Source: Thermoplasmata archaeon
GTDB taxonomy: Archaea; Thermoplasmatota; Thermoplasmata; Lutacidiplasmatales; UBA184
NCBI GenBank assembly: GCA_030044475.1
Contig: JASHVP010000186.1
Coordinates: 1 to 7,320, forward strand
DNA length: 7,320 bases
Reading direction: 5' to 3'
Part shown: positions 1 through 5,347 of the stretch, piece after piece
Numbering within the stretch: the stretch's first letter is position 1
Layout: every line of letters starts with the position of its first letter
Program-made: the position numbers and the translations under genes
The notes under the pieces: generated by a model
The model's database searches: none
Told to the model about the DNA's origin: nothing
Seen by the model: the letters and a program-made list of their open reading frames with translations, nothing else

Positions 1-261
1 GACGGTGACGACCGCCTCCACCCCGGTGCCCGCCAGCCACGGCTCGAGGTGCTCGCGGACGTCCGCGACGGAGTTCGCGACGAGCTTGTACTGGCGGACC
101 TCGTGCCCGCCCTGGGTCAGCAGCGACCGCGCCAGGTGCCCGGACGGGTCGTCGTCCTCGGTGTGGGTGTCCGAGACGGAGAGGACGCCGAACTGGAGGA
201 CGCGGCTCCCGCCGAGCTGGTGACGACGGGGGGCCGAGGCCGGTGCCGGAGTGTCGGTCAT
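1..261 (-). CDS. moaB: Molybdopterin adenylyltransferase-type protein MoaB/MogA, N-terminal part (runs off left edge)
   Basis: MoaB/MogA-family proteins adenylylate molybdopterin with ATP, activating it for metal insertion in molybdenum/tungsten cofactor synthesis in the cytosol. Only the first 87 codons are present. Residues about 22-45 carry the typical first beta strand and loop, VLSVSDTHTEDDDPSGHLA, matching the family pattern of a hydrophobic strand, S-(N/D), an acidic stretch and SG. Residues 46-87 continue as an alternating alpha/beta segment ending in the strand EAVVTV, just before the expected TGGTG motif, which would lie outside the window. The ATG at 261-259 overlaps the moaC stop in a TGATG arrangement, which implies translational coupling and fixes the start. 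The first ~18 residues are a proline/alanine-rich extension outside the core fold. A MogA or competence-damage-type relative cannot be excluded without the C-terminal half, but the moaC neighbour supports the call. Confidence 0.88.
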   Translation of the reverse strand, partial: MTDTPAPASAPRRHQLGGSRVLQFGVLSVSDTHTEDDDPSGHLARSLLTQGGHEVRQYKLVANSVADVREHLEPWLAGTGVEAVVTV

Positions 262-710
262 CACCGTTGGCTCCCGGTCCCCTTCGTCTTGATGGCCACG
301 CGGATCGGCCCCAGGGAGGTGGCCGGATAGAGCCCCCGCGCATCCTTCTCGAGGTACTTGACCATGTCCCATACGGTGAGGAGCGCGACAGTCGCTCCGA
401 CGAGCGCCTCCATCTCGACCCCCGTTCGGCCGACGGTCGCGGCTTCCGCCCGGACCCGGACCCCTCGGCCGCCGACCGTCACCTCGAGACGGCTGGAGGT
501 GAGGGGGACCGAGTGACAATGCGGGATCAGGTCCGGGGTCCGCTTCATGGCAAGGAGCCCGGCGAGCTCGCCCGCGGCGATCGGGTCGCCCTTCTCGACC
601 GCGCCGGACCGGATCGCCCGCCGCGTCGAGGGCCGGACCGACAACACGCCGACGGCGACCGCCCGACGCGCGACGACCGGTTTCTCGGCGATGTCCCGTT
701 GCCGCGCCAT
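261..710 (-). CDS. moaC: Cyclic pyranopterin monophosphate synthase MoaC
   Basis: MoaC converts the GTP-derived cyclic dihydro-intermediate made by MoaA into cyclic pyranopterin monophosphate, the first stable intermediate of molybdopterin synthesis. The 149-aa product is full length for the archaeal form. Visible family signatures are the N-terminal DIAEKPVVARRAVA stretch (6-19), Lys40 in EKGD (the conserved active-site lysine position), IPHCHSVPLT (62-71), and TGVEMEALVGATVALLTVWDMVKY (96-119), which includes the acidic pair E99/E101 and the catalytic-type D115 and K118. It ends with a GPIRVAIKTKG strand (134-144). The ATG at 710-708 lies 1 nt after the rfcS TGA. The stop at 263-261 shares a base with the moaB ATG, so rfcS-moaC-moaB is most likely one transcript. 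No promoter is seen in front of it. Confidence 0.96.
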   Translation of the reverse strand: MARQRDIAEKPVVARRAVAVGVLSVRPSTRRAIRSGAVEKGDPIAAGELAGLLAMKRTPDLIPHCHSVPLTSSRLEVTVGGRGVRVRAEAATVGRTGVEMEALVGATVALLTVWDMVKYLEKDARGLYPATSLGPIRVAIKTKGTGSQR

Positions 711-711
711 C

Positions 712-1695
712 TCACGAGGCCCGGTCCGTCCCGGCGGCGACGTGCGCGAGGACCGCTTCCAGCTGGACCCGGTCCGTCGCGCCCTGGGCGAGCCGGAAGT
801 CCACCTCGCCGAGGTACTCGACGAGACGGACCTTTGCCTTCGGCGGGAGGACGGAGTCCGGGATCGACGGCAGGTAGCTGTGGATCGCCCGCAGGATCTC
901 CTCGCCGGCGGCGCCCCGGTCGGTGAACAGCGCGTAGAGCCGGTCGCGCGCCGCGAAGAAGTTGCCCTGCAGCGCCGCGCCGAGCATCGCCTCGACCTCG
1001 CGCTGGAGCGGGACGGTGGCGTACTCCTTCACGGTCTCCGCGGTGACGGGGTCCGCGTGCGTCGCGGTGAGCTGGAGCAGGTTCGTGGCCCGGCGGAGGT
1101 CGCCCGCGCTCGCCGTCACGATCGTGGCGAGCGCTTCGTCCGTCACGTGCTTCCCTTCCGACCGCGCGACCCGCTCGAGCTGCGTCCGGACGGCCTCGGG
1201 CGGATAGGCGCGGAACCGGAAGACGGCGCAGCGCGACTGGATCGGCTCGATGATCCGGGACGAGTAGTTGCAGGAAAGGATGAATCGGCACGACCCCGAG
1301 TACCGTTCCATCAGCCGCCGGAGGGATGCCTGGGCCTCGGAGGTGAGGTTGTCCGCCTCGTCGAGGAACAGGATCTTGAAGCCGACGTTCCCCAGCGGCG
1401 AGGTCCGGGCGTACTGCTTGATCGTCGTCCGGACCGTGTCGATCCCGCGCTGGTCGGAGGCGTTCAGCTCGAGGAAGTTCTGGCGCCACTCCGGGCCGAA
1501 CAGGTCGCGCGAGAGGGCGAGCGCGGCGGTCGTCTTCCCGGTTCCGGGGGGGCCGGCGAACAACAGGTGCGGCATCGTCCGCTTCGCCGCATAGGAGCGG
1601 AGCATCGGCACGATCGACTCCTGGCCGACCATCTCGGCCAGGGTCGTCGGGCGGTACTTCTCGACCCAGATCGCGTCCGTCGCCCGCCCGGCCAT
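712..1695 (-). CDS. rfcS: Replication factor C small subunit (clamp loader ATPase)
   Basis: This is the small subunit of the archaeal clamp loader, an AAA+ ATPase that, with RfcL, opens the PCNA ring and places it on primer-template DNA. The 327-aa length is normal. In order, the sequence shows: WVEKYRPTTLAEMVGQE (10-26), the RFC box typical of clamp loaders; Walker A GPPGTGKT (48-55); NASDQRGID (78-86); Walker B ILFLDEADNLT (108-118); a sensor-1 region SCNYSSRII (141-149); the SRC motif (154-156) that supplies the arginine finger to the neighbouring subunit; and a sensor-2-type GDLRRATNLLQ segment near 194-204. A C-terminal collar domain follows. No intein is present, although archaeal RFC genes often carry one in the Walker A region. 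The ATG at 1695 is 27 nt after the upstream gene's stop. A candidate TATA at 1724-1729 could give it its own short-leader transcript. Confidence 0.98.
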   Translation of the reverse strand: MAGRATDAIWVEKYRPTTLAEMVGQESIVPMLRSYAAKRTMPHLLFAGPPGTGKTTAALALSRDLFGPEWRQNFLELNASDQRGIDTVRTTIKQYARTSPLGNVGFKILFLDEADNLTSEAQASLRRLMERYSGSCRFILSCNYSSRIIEPIQSRCAVFRFRAYPPEAVRTQLERVARSEGKHVTDEALATIVTASAGDLRRATNLLQLTATHADPVTAETVKEYATVPLQREVEAMLGAALQGNFFAARDRLYALFTDRGAAGEEILRAIHSYLPSIPDSVLPPKAKVRLVEYLGEVDFRLAQGATDRVQLEAVLAHVAAGTDRAS

Positions 1696-1710
1696 CGGTC
1701 CGATGCGGCT

Positions 1711-1730
1711 CTCCCGGGAGGGCTAATTAC
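1711..1730 (-). promoter_or_regulatory. Candidate TATA element (TAATTA) plus 10-nt palindrome ahead of rfcS
   Basis: TAATTA at 1724-1729 is the only AT-rich stretch near the rfcS start. Its centre is about 31 nt from the ATG, close to the spacing seen for sppA and taw1. It lies in the last codons and stop of the upstream gene. Between it and the ATG is the perfect palindrome CTCCCGGGAG (1711-1720), roughly at the -16 to -25 position relative to the start codon. The promoter role is inferred, and the palindrome may be chance in DNA this GC-rich. Confidence 0.4.
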
Positions 1731-2163
1731 CCTTGCTCGGCGGCGTCGCGGAGGCCGCCCGGGGCGTGGCCGCGAGCCGCCGTTCCTCCTCGCGATGACG
1801 GCCGAGCGACTCGGCGAGCAGGCGACCGTACTGACCGAGCGCCTGCCGGTTCCCGCCGTGATCGTCCCGCACCACGACGCGCAGGAACCACGCCAACTGC
1901 TCGAGACTCGTCGGGTACATCCGGTGGTCGAGGGCGAGTCGGTGCGCGGCGTCACCCCCCGGTCCCGCGAACGCTCCGTCCTCGACGGCCGCGAGGTGGT
2001 CCCGGACCGCCCGGTCGATGGCGCCGACCGCCCGACCAACGTCGTCGAGGTCGAACAGCTCGAGCAGGACGAGGCGCTCACTGACCCACTCGAACCAGTC
2101 GATCAGCGCGTCCAGCTCGTGCGGGGGCCGGTCGATCCTCGGCGGCGCGCTCGCGAGGGCCAC
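1723..2163 (-). CDS. Uncharacterised 146-aa, probably all-alpha protein
   Basis: I do not recognise this protein. The 146 residues are rich in L, A, R, D and E and look mainly helical. There is an amphipathic N-terminal block (15-62) with LDALIDWFEWVSERLVLLELFDLDD, a Gly/Ala-rich turn (63-72), a central helix LEQLAWFLRVVVRDDHGG (87-104), and a charged helix NRQALGQYGRLLAESLGRHREEERRL (105-130). The tail (131-146) is disordered-looking and rich in A, P, S and T. There is no signal peptide, membrane segment or cysteine. The segment YPTSLEQLAWFLRVVVRDDHGGNRQALGQYGR looks the most constrained. The GTG start is preferred because a TATA-like ATTTGA lies 25-26 nt upstream, the same spacing as other genes here. 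It reads towards rfcS with a 27-nt gap and may be co-transcribed. Gene reality is inferred from position, promoter and a sensible amphipathic pattern. Confidence 0.72.
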   Translation of the reverse strand: MALASAPPRIDRPPHELDALIDWFEWVSERLVLLELFDLDDVGRAVGAIDRAVRDHLAAVEDGAFAGPGGDAAHRLALDHRMYPTSLEQLAWFLRVVVRDDHGGNRQALGQYGRLLAESLGRHREEERRLAATPRAASATPPSKGN

Positions 2164-2185
2164 GGGGGAAGAGACGAGGCCGGCG

Positions 2186-2191
2186 TCAAAT
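2186..2191 (-). promoter_or_regulatory. Candidate TATA box for the 146-aa protein gene
   Basis: ATTTGA, read on the minus strand, is an isolated AT-rich hexamer in GC-rich surroundings. Its centre is about 25-26 nt before the GTG at 2163. That spacing would put transcription start at or next to the start codon, giving a leaderless mRNA. It also supports the GTG as the true start. Confidence 0.45.
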
Positions 2192-2219
2192 CGCTTCTGC
2201 CGGGGACGACGACCCCCGA

Positions 2220-2233
2220 CCGGTGCTCACCGG
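2220..2233. repeat. 14-bp inverted repeat CCGGTG-CT-CACCGG
   Basis: This is a perfect 6-bp inverted repeat with a 2-nt centre. Such a compact dyad looks more like a protein-binding operator than an RNA hairpin. It is about 57 nt upstream of the divergent 146-aa protein start. No regulator is known from the window, and short GC palindromes arise easily by chance here. Confidence 0.4.
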
Positions 2234-2390
2234 ACGTGTGCCCCGTGGGTGCGTTTCGGGGATGCCCTCCCCGCCCTTCCGACCGCTCGATGAACGCCTT
2301 CCTCGCCCGCCCGCCGATGGAGCAAGCCGTGGGACTGCGAACGACCGACTCGCCGACGCCCCCCGAGGGACCGCGCCCGGTCCGCGGAGG

Positions 2391-2438
2391 GAGCCGGTGG
2401 GCGACGCGACCGCCGAACGCGTCGCCGGACCGGGCCTC
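2391..2438. repeat. Long imperfect hairpin / inverted repeat (about 17 paired bases per arm)
   Basis: The core GGCGACGCG (2400-2408) pairs perfectly with CGCGTCGCC (2418-2426) across a 9-nt loop. An outer helix CCGGT (2394-2398) pairs with ACCGG (2429-2433) through a small internal loop. GAG (2391-2393) can pair with CTC (2436-2438) past a 2-nt bulge. It lies about 35 nt upstream of the pip TATA candidate, so the leaderless pip transcript would not contain it. A second hairpin, CCGCG/CGCGG at 2371-2387, lies just upstream. It could be a dyad operator, part of a structured RNA, or a terminator remnant. Confidence 0.55.
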
Positions 2439-2472
2439 GCCCCCGTTGTCGGGGTCCGTGGTCTGCCCCGCC

Positions 2473-2478
2473 AAATAG
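2473..2478 (+). promoter_or_regulatory. Candidate TATA box for the prolyl aminopeptidase gene
   Basis: AAATAG is the sole AT-rich stretch before the gene. Its centre is 24-25 nt ahead of the GTG at 2500, the spacing expected for a leaderless archaeal transcript. This is the main support for the GTG start, since no ATG or ribosome-binding site is seen nearby. Confidence 0.55.
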
Positions 2479-2499
2479 ACCGTTCCCCTGTCCCTCCGC

Positions 2500-3384
2500 G
2501 TGAGCCCCGCGGTCCCCGTCCGCGAAGGATACGCGACCATCCACGGCCGACGACTGTTCTGGAAGGTCGCGGGAGCCTCCGGCACCGCGGGCACGCTCGT
2601 CACGCTGCACGGGGGTCCGGGGGCGACCCACGACTATCTTCTGTCTCTGCTGGACCTCGCCGAGCGCGGCTACCGGGTCGTCTTCTACGACCAGGTCGGT
2701 TGCGGTCGGTCGGAACGGACGCCGTCGCAGGACGAGTATACGGTCGACCGGGACGTCGCCGACTTCGAGGCGCTCCGCCGGGAGCTCGACCTCGGCCGGG
2801 TCCACCTGCTCGGGTCGAGCTACGGCGGGATGCTCGCGATCGCGATCGCCCTCGCGCACCCGACGTCGCTCCGGAGCCTCATCGTCGCGAGCGGGCTCGC
2901 GAGCGTCCCCCTCACGGTGCGGGAGATGCAACGGCTCAAGCGCGAGCTGCCCGACGATGTGCGCGAGACCCTCGACCGGTACGAAGCACGGGGCGAATTC
3001 CAGCACCCGGACTACCTCGCCGCCGTCCAGGAGTTCTACCGCCGCCATCTCTGCCGCCTCGCGCCGTGGCCCCCGGAAGTGCAGTACTCCCTCGACCAGC
3101 TCTCGATCCCGAAGTACGGCACGATGAACGGGCCGAACGAATTCACGATCGTCGGGACGATGCGGAACTGGGACGTGACGGCCCGTCTCCCCGAGATCCG
3201 GGTGCCGACCCTCGTGACCGTCGGGCGATACGACGAAGTGACGCCCACGGTGGCGGAGTCGATCCACCGGGGGATCCCCGGCTCGGAGTTCGTGCAGTTC
3301 GAGAACAGCTCCCACGTGGCGTTCTGGGAGGAGCGGCCGCGGTACATGGAGACGGTCGAGCGCTTCCTGCGGGCCCACCCCTAG
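2500..3384 (+). CDS. pip: Proline iminopeptidase, Tricorn-interacting factor F1 type (alpha/beta hydrolase)
   Basis: This serine aminopeptidase of family S33 releases N-terminal residues, preferentially proline, from short peptides in the cytosol. In Thermoplasma the orthologous factor F1 finishes the degradation of peptides made by the proteasome and Tricorn protease. The 294-aa length fits F1. Visible features are the oxyanion-loop HGGPG (37-41), YDQVGCGRSE (63-72), the nucleophile elbow GSSYGG with Ser107, a helical cap (about 135-215) containing SVPLTVREM and MNGPNEFTI, Asp245 in GRYDEVTP, and His272 in NSSHVAFWEE, so the catalytic triad is complete. There is no signal peptide. The start is GTG, chosen from the TATA spacing and because only a few residues precede the first domain strand. 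The stop interlocks with that of the convergent membrane-protein gene in CTAG. The substrate range is known for the family and not shown here. Confidence 0.95.
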   Translation: MSPAVPVREGYATIHGRRLFWKVAGASGTAGTLVTLHGGPGATHDYLLSLLDLAERGYRVVFYDQVGCGRSERTPSQDEYTVDRDVADFEALRRELDLGRVHLLGSSYGGMLAIAIALAHPTSLRSLIVASGLASVPLTVREMQRLKRELPDDVRETLDRYEARGEFQHPDYLAAVQEFYRRHLCRLAPWPPEVQYSLDQLSIPKYGTMNGPNEFTIVGTMRNWDVTARLPEIRVPTLVTVGRYDEVTPTVAESIHRGIPGSEFVQFENSSHVAFWEERPRYMETVERFLRAHP

Positions 3385-4403
3385 CGGGCTCCCGCCGAAG
3401 AAACGGTCGGGGGAGTCGTTCGCCCGGAGGCCCCCGGATCCCGTCGGCCGACGACGCGACGACCCAGCCGCCACTGCAGGTAGGCGAAGACCGCCGCGAC
3501 CCCGAGGATCCCCGGAACGCTGAACTCGACGACCCCGTCCCAGACGAACAGCATCGCGAGCAGGCCGGTTGCGAAGCAGTACTGGGACCACTCGAGGTCG
3601 ACGGTCCCGACGCGGGTCAAGAGGAGCGTCAGCGCGATCAGGTTGACCGCGACGAAGATCCCGGCGACGACCCAGGCGGAGAGCGCCAGGTGCGCCCCGG
3701 ACGCGACCAGCACGAACACCCACGCGTCCCAGAGAAGCGTTCCGGTCCAGGCGACCCCGAGGGGACCGAGCCGGGAACGGCCCGGCCGGACGGACAGGAG
3801 GTCCGGCGGCGACGCGACGGCGAGCGCGACCAGGGCCGCCGCGATCGCGACGAACGCCGCGAGGGCGGCGGGCGACGGTCCGTGCGCCACCACGAGCCCG
3901 AACCCGACCACGTTGGCGGCGAAGATCGCTCCGACCAGCCCGAGGGCTCCCCGGTCGAGCCAGCGGGCCGACCGAACCTCGGGGAACCAGAGCCGGACGA
4001 GCAGCAGCGGCAGCGCGATCGAGTAGACGGCGTGGAAGGTCGCAAGCCCGAGCGCCCAGAGCCAGTTGACGCCGTACGCGTGGCCGTAGACCGCGAGCAC
4101 CCCGACCGGCGCGCCGCCGGGTTGGAAGAACGTGTGCACCTCGAATCCCTCCTCCGCGATCCCGTACGCGGCCCCCAGGAGGAGGATCGACGCCCATCCC
4201 TTCCGGTAGATCACCGCGAACTCGCGGATCAGGAGCGCCCCGGTCGTGTACAGCCCGATGTCGAGCGCGAGTCCGACCAGCAGGCCCGCCGGGTCGAACA
4301 CGAGGTTGCTGATCGGGGTCGACCCCGTGAGCAGCTCCGGGATCCCGGGCGTGAAGACCATCAGGGCGAGGATCGGGAGGCGGGGGCGGATCCGGATCCT
4401 CAC
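3381..4403 (-). CDS. Uncharacterised polytopic membrane protein with conserved-looking EE and FH motifs (CPBP-like?)
   Basis: This 340-aa integral membrane protein has about nine or ten hydrophobic segments (roughly 9-27, 40-58, 71-83, 99-118, 119-138, 152-175, 178-197, 215-237, 241-263, 277-310). Polar residues inside the membrane region stand out: AYGIAEEGFEVHTFFQPGG (E84, E85, H90) at the end of one helix and TFHAVYS (H124) in another. An EE pair followed by a membrane His resembles the diglutamate/His arrangement of CPBP (CAAX-protease/bacteriocin-processing) intramembrane proteins, but the canonical EExxxR is absent (EEGFEV), so this is only a resemblance. The C-terminal tail (311-340) is basic then Ser/Thr/Pro-rich, probably cytosolic. 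The start is GTG, with a TATA-like element 26 nt upstream. It is divergent from sppA and convergent with pip. Function unknown; a transporter or intramembrane peptidase are both possible. Confidence 0.85.
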   Translation of the reverse strand: MRIRIRPRLPILALMVFTPGIPELLTGSTPISNLVFDPAGLLVGLALDIGLYTTGALLIREFAVIYRKGWASILLLGAAYGIAEEGFEVHTFFQPGGAPVGVLAVYGHAYGVNWLWALGLATFHAVYSIALPLLLVRLWFPEVRSARWLDRGALGLVGAIFAANVVGFGLVVAHGPSPAALAAFVAIAAALVALAVASPPDLLSVRPGRSRLGPLGVAWTGTLLWDAWVFVLVASGAHLALSAWVVAGIFVAVNLIALTLLLTRVGTVDLEWSQYCFATGLLAMLFVWDGVVEFSVPGILGVAAVFAYLQWRLGRRVVGRRDPGASGRTTPPTVSSAGAR

Positions 4404-4424
4404 GGCCGTCGCTCGGAGGGCCCC

Positions 4425-4432
4425 GTACTTGA
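4425..4432 (-). promoter_or_regulatory. Candidate TATA box for the membrane-protein gene
   Basis: TCAAGTAC on the minus strand has its centre about 26 nt before the GTG at 4403. It is a weak match to the archaeal TATA consensus, but it is the only AT-richer stretch in that position, and the spacing again fits leaderless transcription. Confidence 0.35.
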
Positions 4433-4471
4433 GGGCGCGCGTCCGCGCGCAGGCGGTCCCCGACCCCGAAA

Positions 4472-4478
4472 CTATAAT
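4472..4478 (+). promoter_or_regulatory. Candidate TATA box for the SppA-like peptidase gene
   Basis: CTATAAT is preceded by a purine-rich GAAA stretch that could serve as a BRE. Its centre is 33 nt ahead of the ATG at 4508, so a leader of only about 6-7 nt is expected. The TAA inside it is in frame with the gene, which rules out any start further upstream. Confidence 0.6.
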
Positions 4479-4507
4479 CGCCGCCTCGCCGGTCGGCCCT
4501 CGAGTCG

Positions 4508-5299
4508 ATGCGGGAGATCCTCGCGCACGTCTCGTTCCGCGGCACGATCCGCGAGCGCTCCGTCGAGCCGTATGTGCGGCTGTTCCAGCGGCTCCGCGGG
4601 CGCCGGCGCGTCCGCGGCGTCCTGTTCGACATCTCGAGCGGGGGCGGCGAATCCGTGGCCTCGATGGACCTCTACCTCGCCGTCCAGCGGCTCAACACCG
4701 TGAAACCGGTCTTCACCTCGATCGGGTCGATCGGAGCGTCGGGGGCGTACCTCGCCGCCCTCGGGTCCCGGCGGATCTTCGCGTACCCCGAGTCCGAGGT
4801 CGGTTCGATCGGCGTCATCTTCCCGCATTTCGCGGTGCGCGACCTCGTCCGACGGCTCGGCATCTCGGTCGAGCTGCTGCACGTGGGGGAGCACAAGGAC
4901 GCGTTCCAGGGGTACCGACCCCTGACCGACGTCGAGCGCGCGAAGCTGCTCGCGGTCGCGCAGGAAGGGTACGACCTGTTCGTCGACGTCGTCGCGCAGG
5001 AGCGCAAGCGCCCCGTCGAGGAGATCCGGGCCCTCGCCACGGGCGAGTTCTGGAGCGGCGCCGAGGCGCTTCGGAAGGGGCTGGTCGACCAGCTCGGGGA
5101 CCGGGAGATCGCTCTCGAGGAACTCGCCCGCGCCACGGGCGTCCCCTCCCGAAAGGCGGTTCGGATCGGCCCGCCCCGGTCGCTCGTCGACCGGATCCTC
5201 ACCGGCGGGGCGAACTCCGCGGGCGGCGGGCTGTCCGGGCGGCTCCACGACGCGCTCGAGGACTCCCTGCTCGACTGGGGCCCGGCGCTCCGGCGGTAG
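4508..5299 (+). CDS. sppA: S49-family peptidase, SppA (signal peptide peptidase)-like, without membrane anchor
   Basis: S49 peptidases use a Ser/Lys dyad, often to degrade signal peptides left in the membrane after secretion. The 263-aa product shows a ClpP/crotonase-like core: FDISSGGGES (40-49) in the place of the usual SPGG loop; SIGSIGASGAYLAA (71-84) with nucleophile Ser78; ESEVGSIGV (96-103); and VGEHKDAF (126-133) with general-base Lys130. The Ser-to-Lys distance of 52 residues equals that of Bacillus subtilis SppA (S147/K199, from memory). LATGEFWSGAEALRKGLVDQLG (176-197) is the typical C-terminal family signature. Unlike most SppA proteins there is no signal peptide or N-terminal membrane helix. 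An in-frame TAA at 4475-4477 excludes a longer start. The last ~40 residues are a Gly-rich linker plus an amphipathic helix that might touch a membrane or partner. Sec61-beta follows 48 nt downstream but has its own promoter. Confidence 0.93.
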   Translation: MREILAHVSFRGTIRERSVEPYVRLFQRLRGRRRVRGVLFDISSGGGESVASMDLYLAVQRLNTVKPVFTSIGSIGASGAYLAALGSRRIFAYPESEVGSIGVIFPHFAVRDLVRRLGISVELLHVGEHKDAFQGYRPLTDVERAKLLAVAQEGYDLFVDVVAQERKRPVEEIRALATGEFWSGAEALRKGLVDQLGDREIALEELARATGVPSRKAVRIGPPRSLVDRILTGGANSAGGGLSGRLHDALEDSLLDWGPALRR

Positions 5300-5316
5300 G
5301 CTCCGTCCGTCGGCCC

Positions 5317-5323
5317 TTAAATA
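5317..5323 (+). promoter_or_regulatory. TATA box for the Sec61-beta gene
   Basis: TTAAATA is the best TATA match in the window. It lies in the 48-bp gap after sppA, with its centre 28 nt before the ATG at 5348. A start site about 26 nt downstream would fall on or just before the ATG, giving an essentially leaderless mRNA. Confidence 0.7.
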
Positions 5324-5347
5324 CCGGCGTCGCCGTCGTTCGTTCCG

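Larger units (their letters stand above)
2164..2499. other. 336-bp divergent intergenic region with GC-rich inverted repeats
   Basis: No convincing coding region lies here. The frames are open only because stop codons are rare at this GC content, and the translations are low-complexity P/R/G/S-rich strings. The two ends hold candidate promoters for the flanking divergent genes (2186-2191 minus, 2473-2478 plus). The middle contains several inverted repeats: 2220-2233, 2371-2387 and the long imperfect hairpin 2391-2438. I looked for tRNA (T-loop GTTCRA), SRP RNA, RNase P RNA and box C/D motifs on both strands and saw none. A structured RNA or an operator array is possible but unproven. Confidence 0.6.

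Noticed and set aside
547..2478. A 643-codon plus-strand open frame antisense to moaC, rfcS and the 146-aa gene
   Set aside because: The translation is a low-complexity R/P/G/E-rich string with no domain, and the opposite strand encodes clear RFC and MoaC. Long antisense frames are expected when third positions are almost all G or C.
2164..2499. Possible tRNA, SRP RNA or RNase P RNA in the intergenic gap
   Set aside because: No T-loop signature, no SRP helix-8 motif, and no recognisable RNase P conserved regions on either strand. Only generic GC hairpins are seen.
2103..2603. 166-codon minus-strand frame across the divergent gap and the start of pip
   Set aside because: It overlaps the conserved N-terminus of the aminopeptidase, and the gap portion has no protein-like pattern and no promoter-start arrangement.
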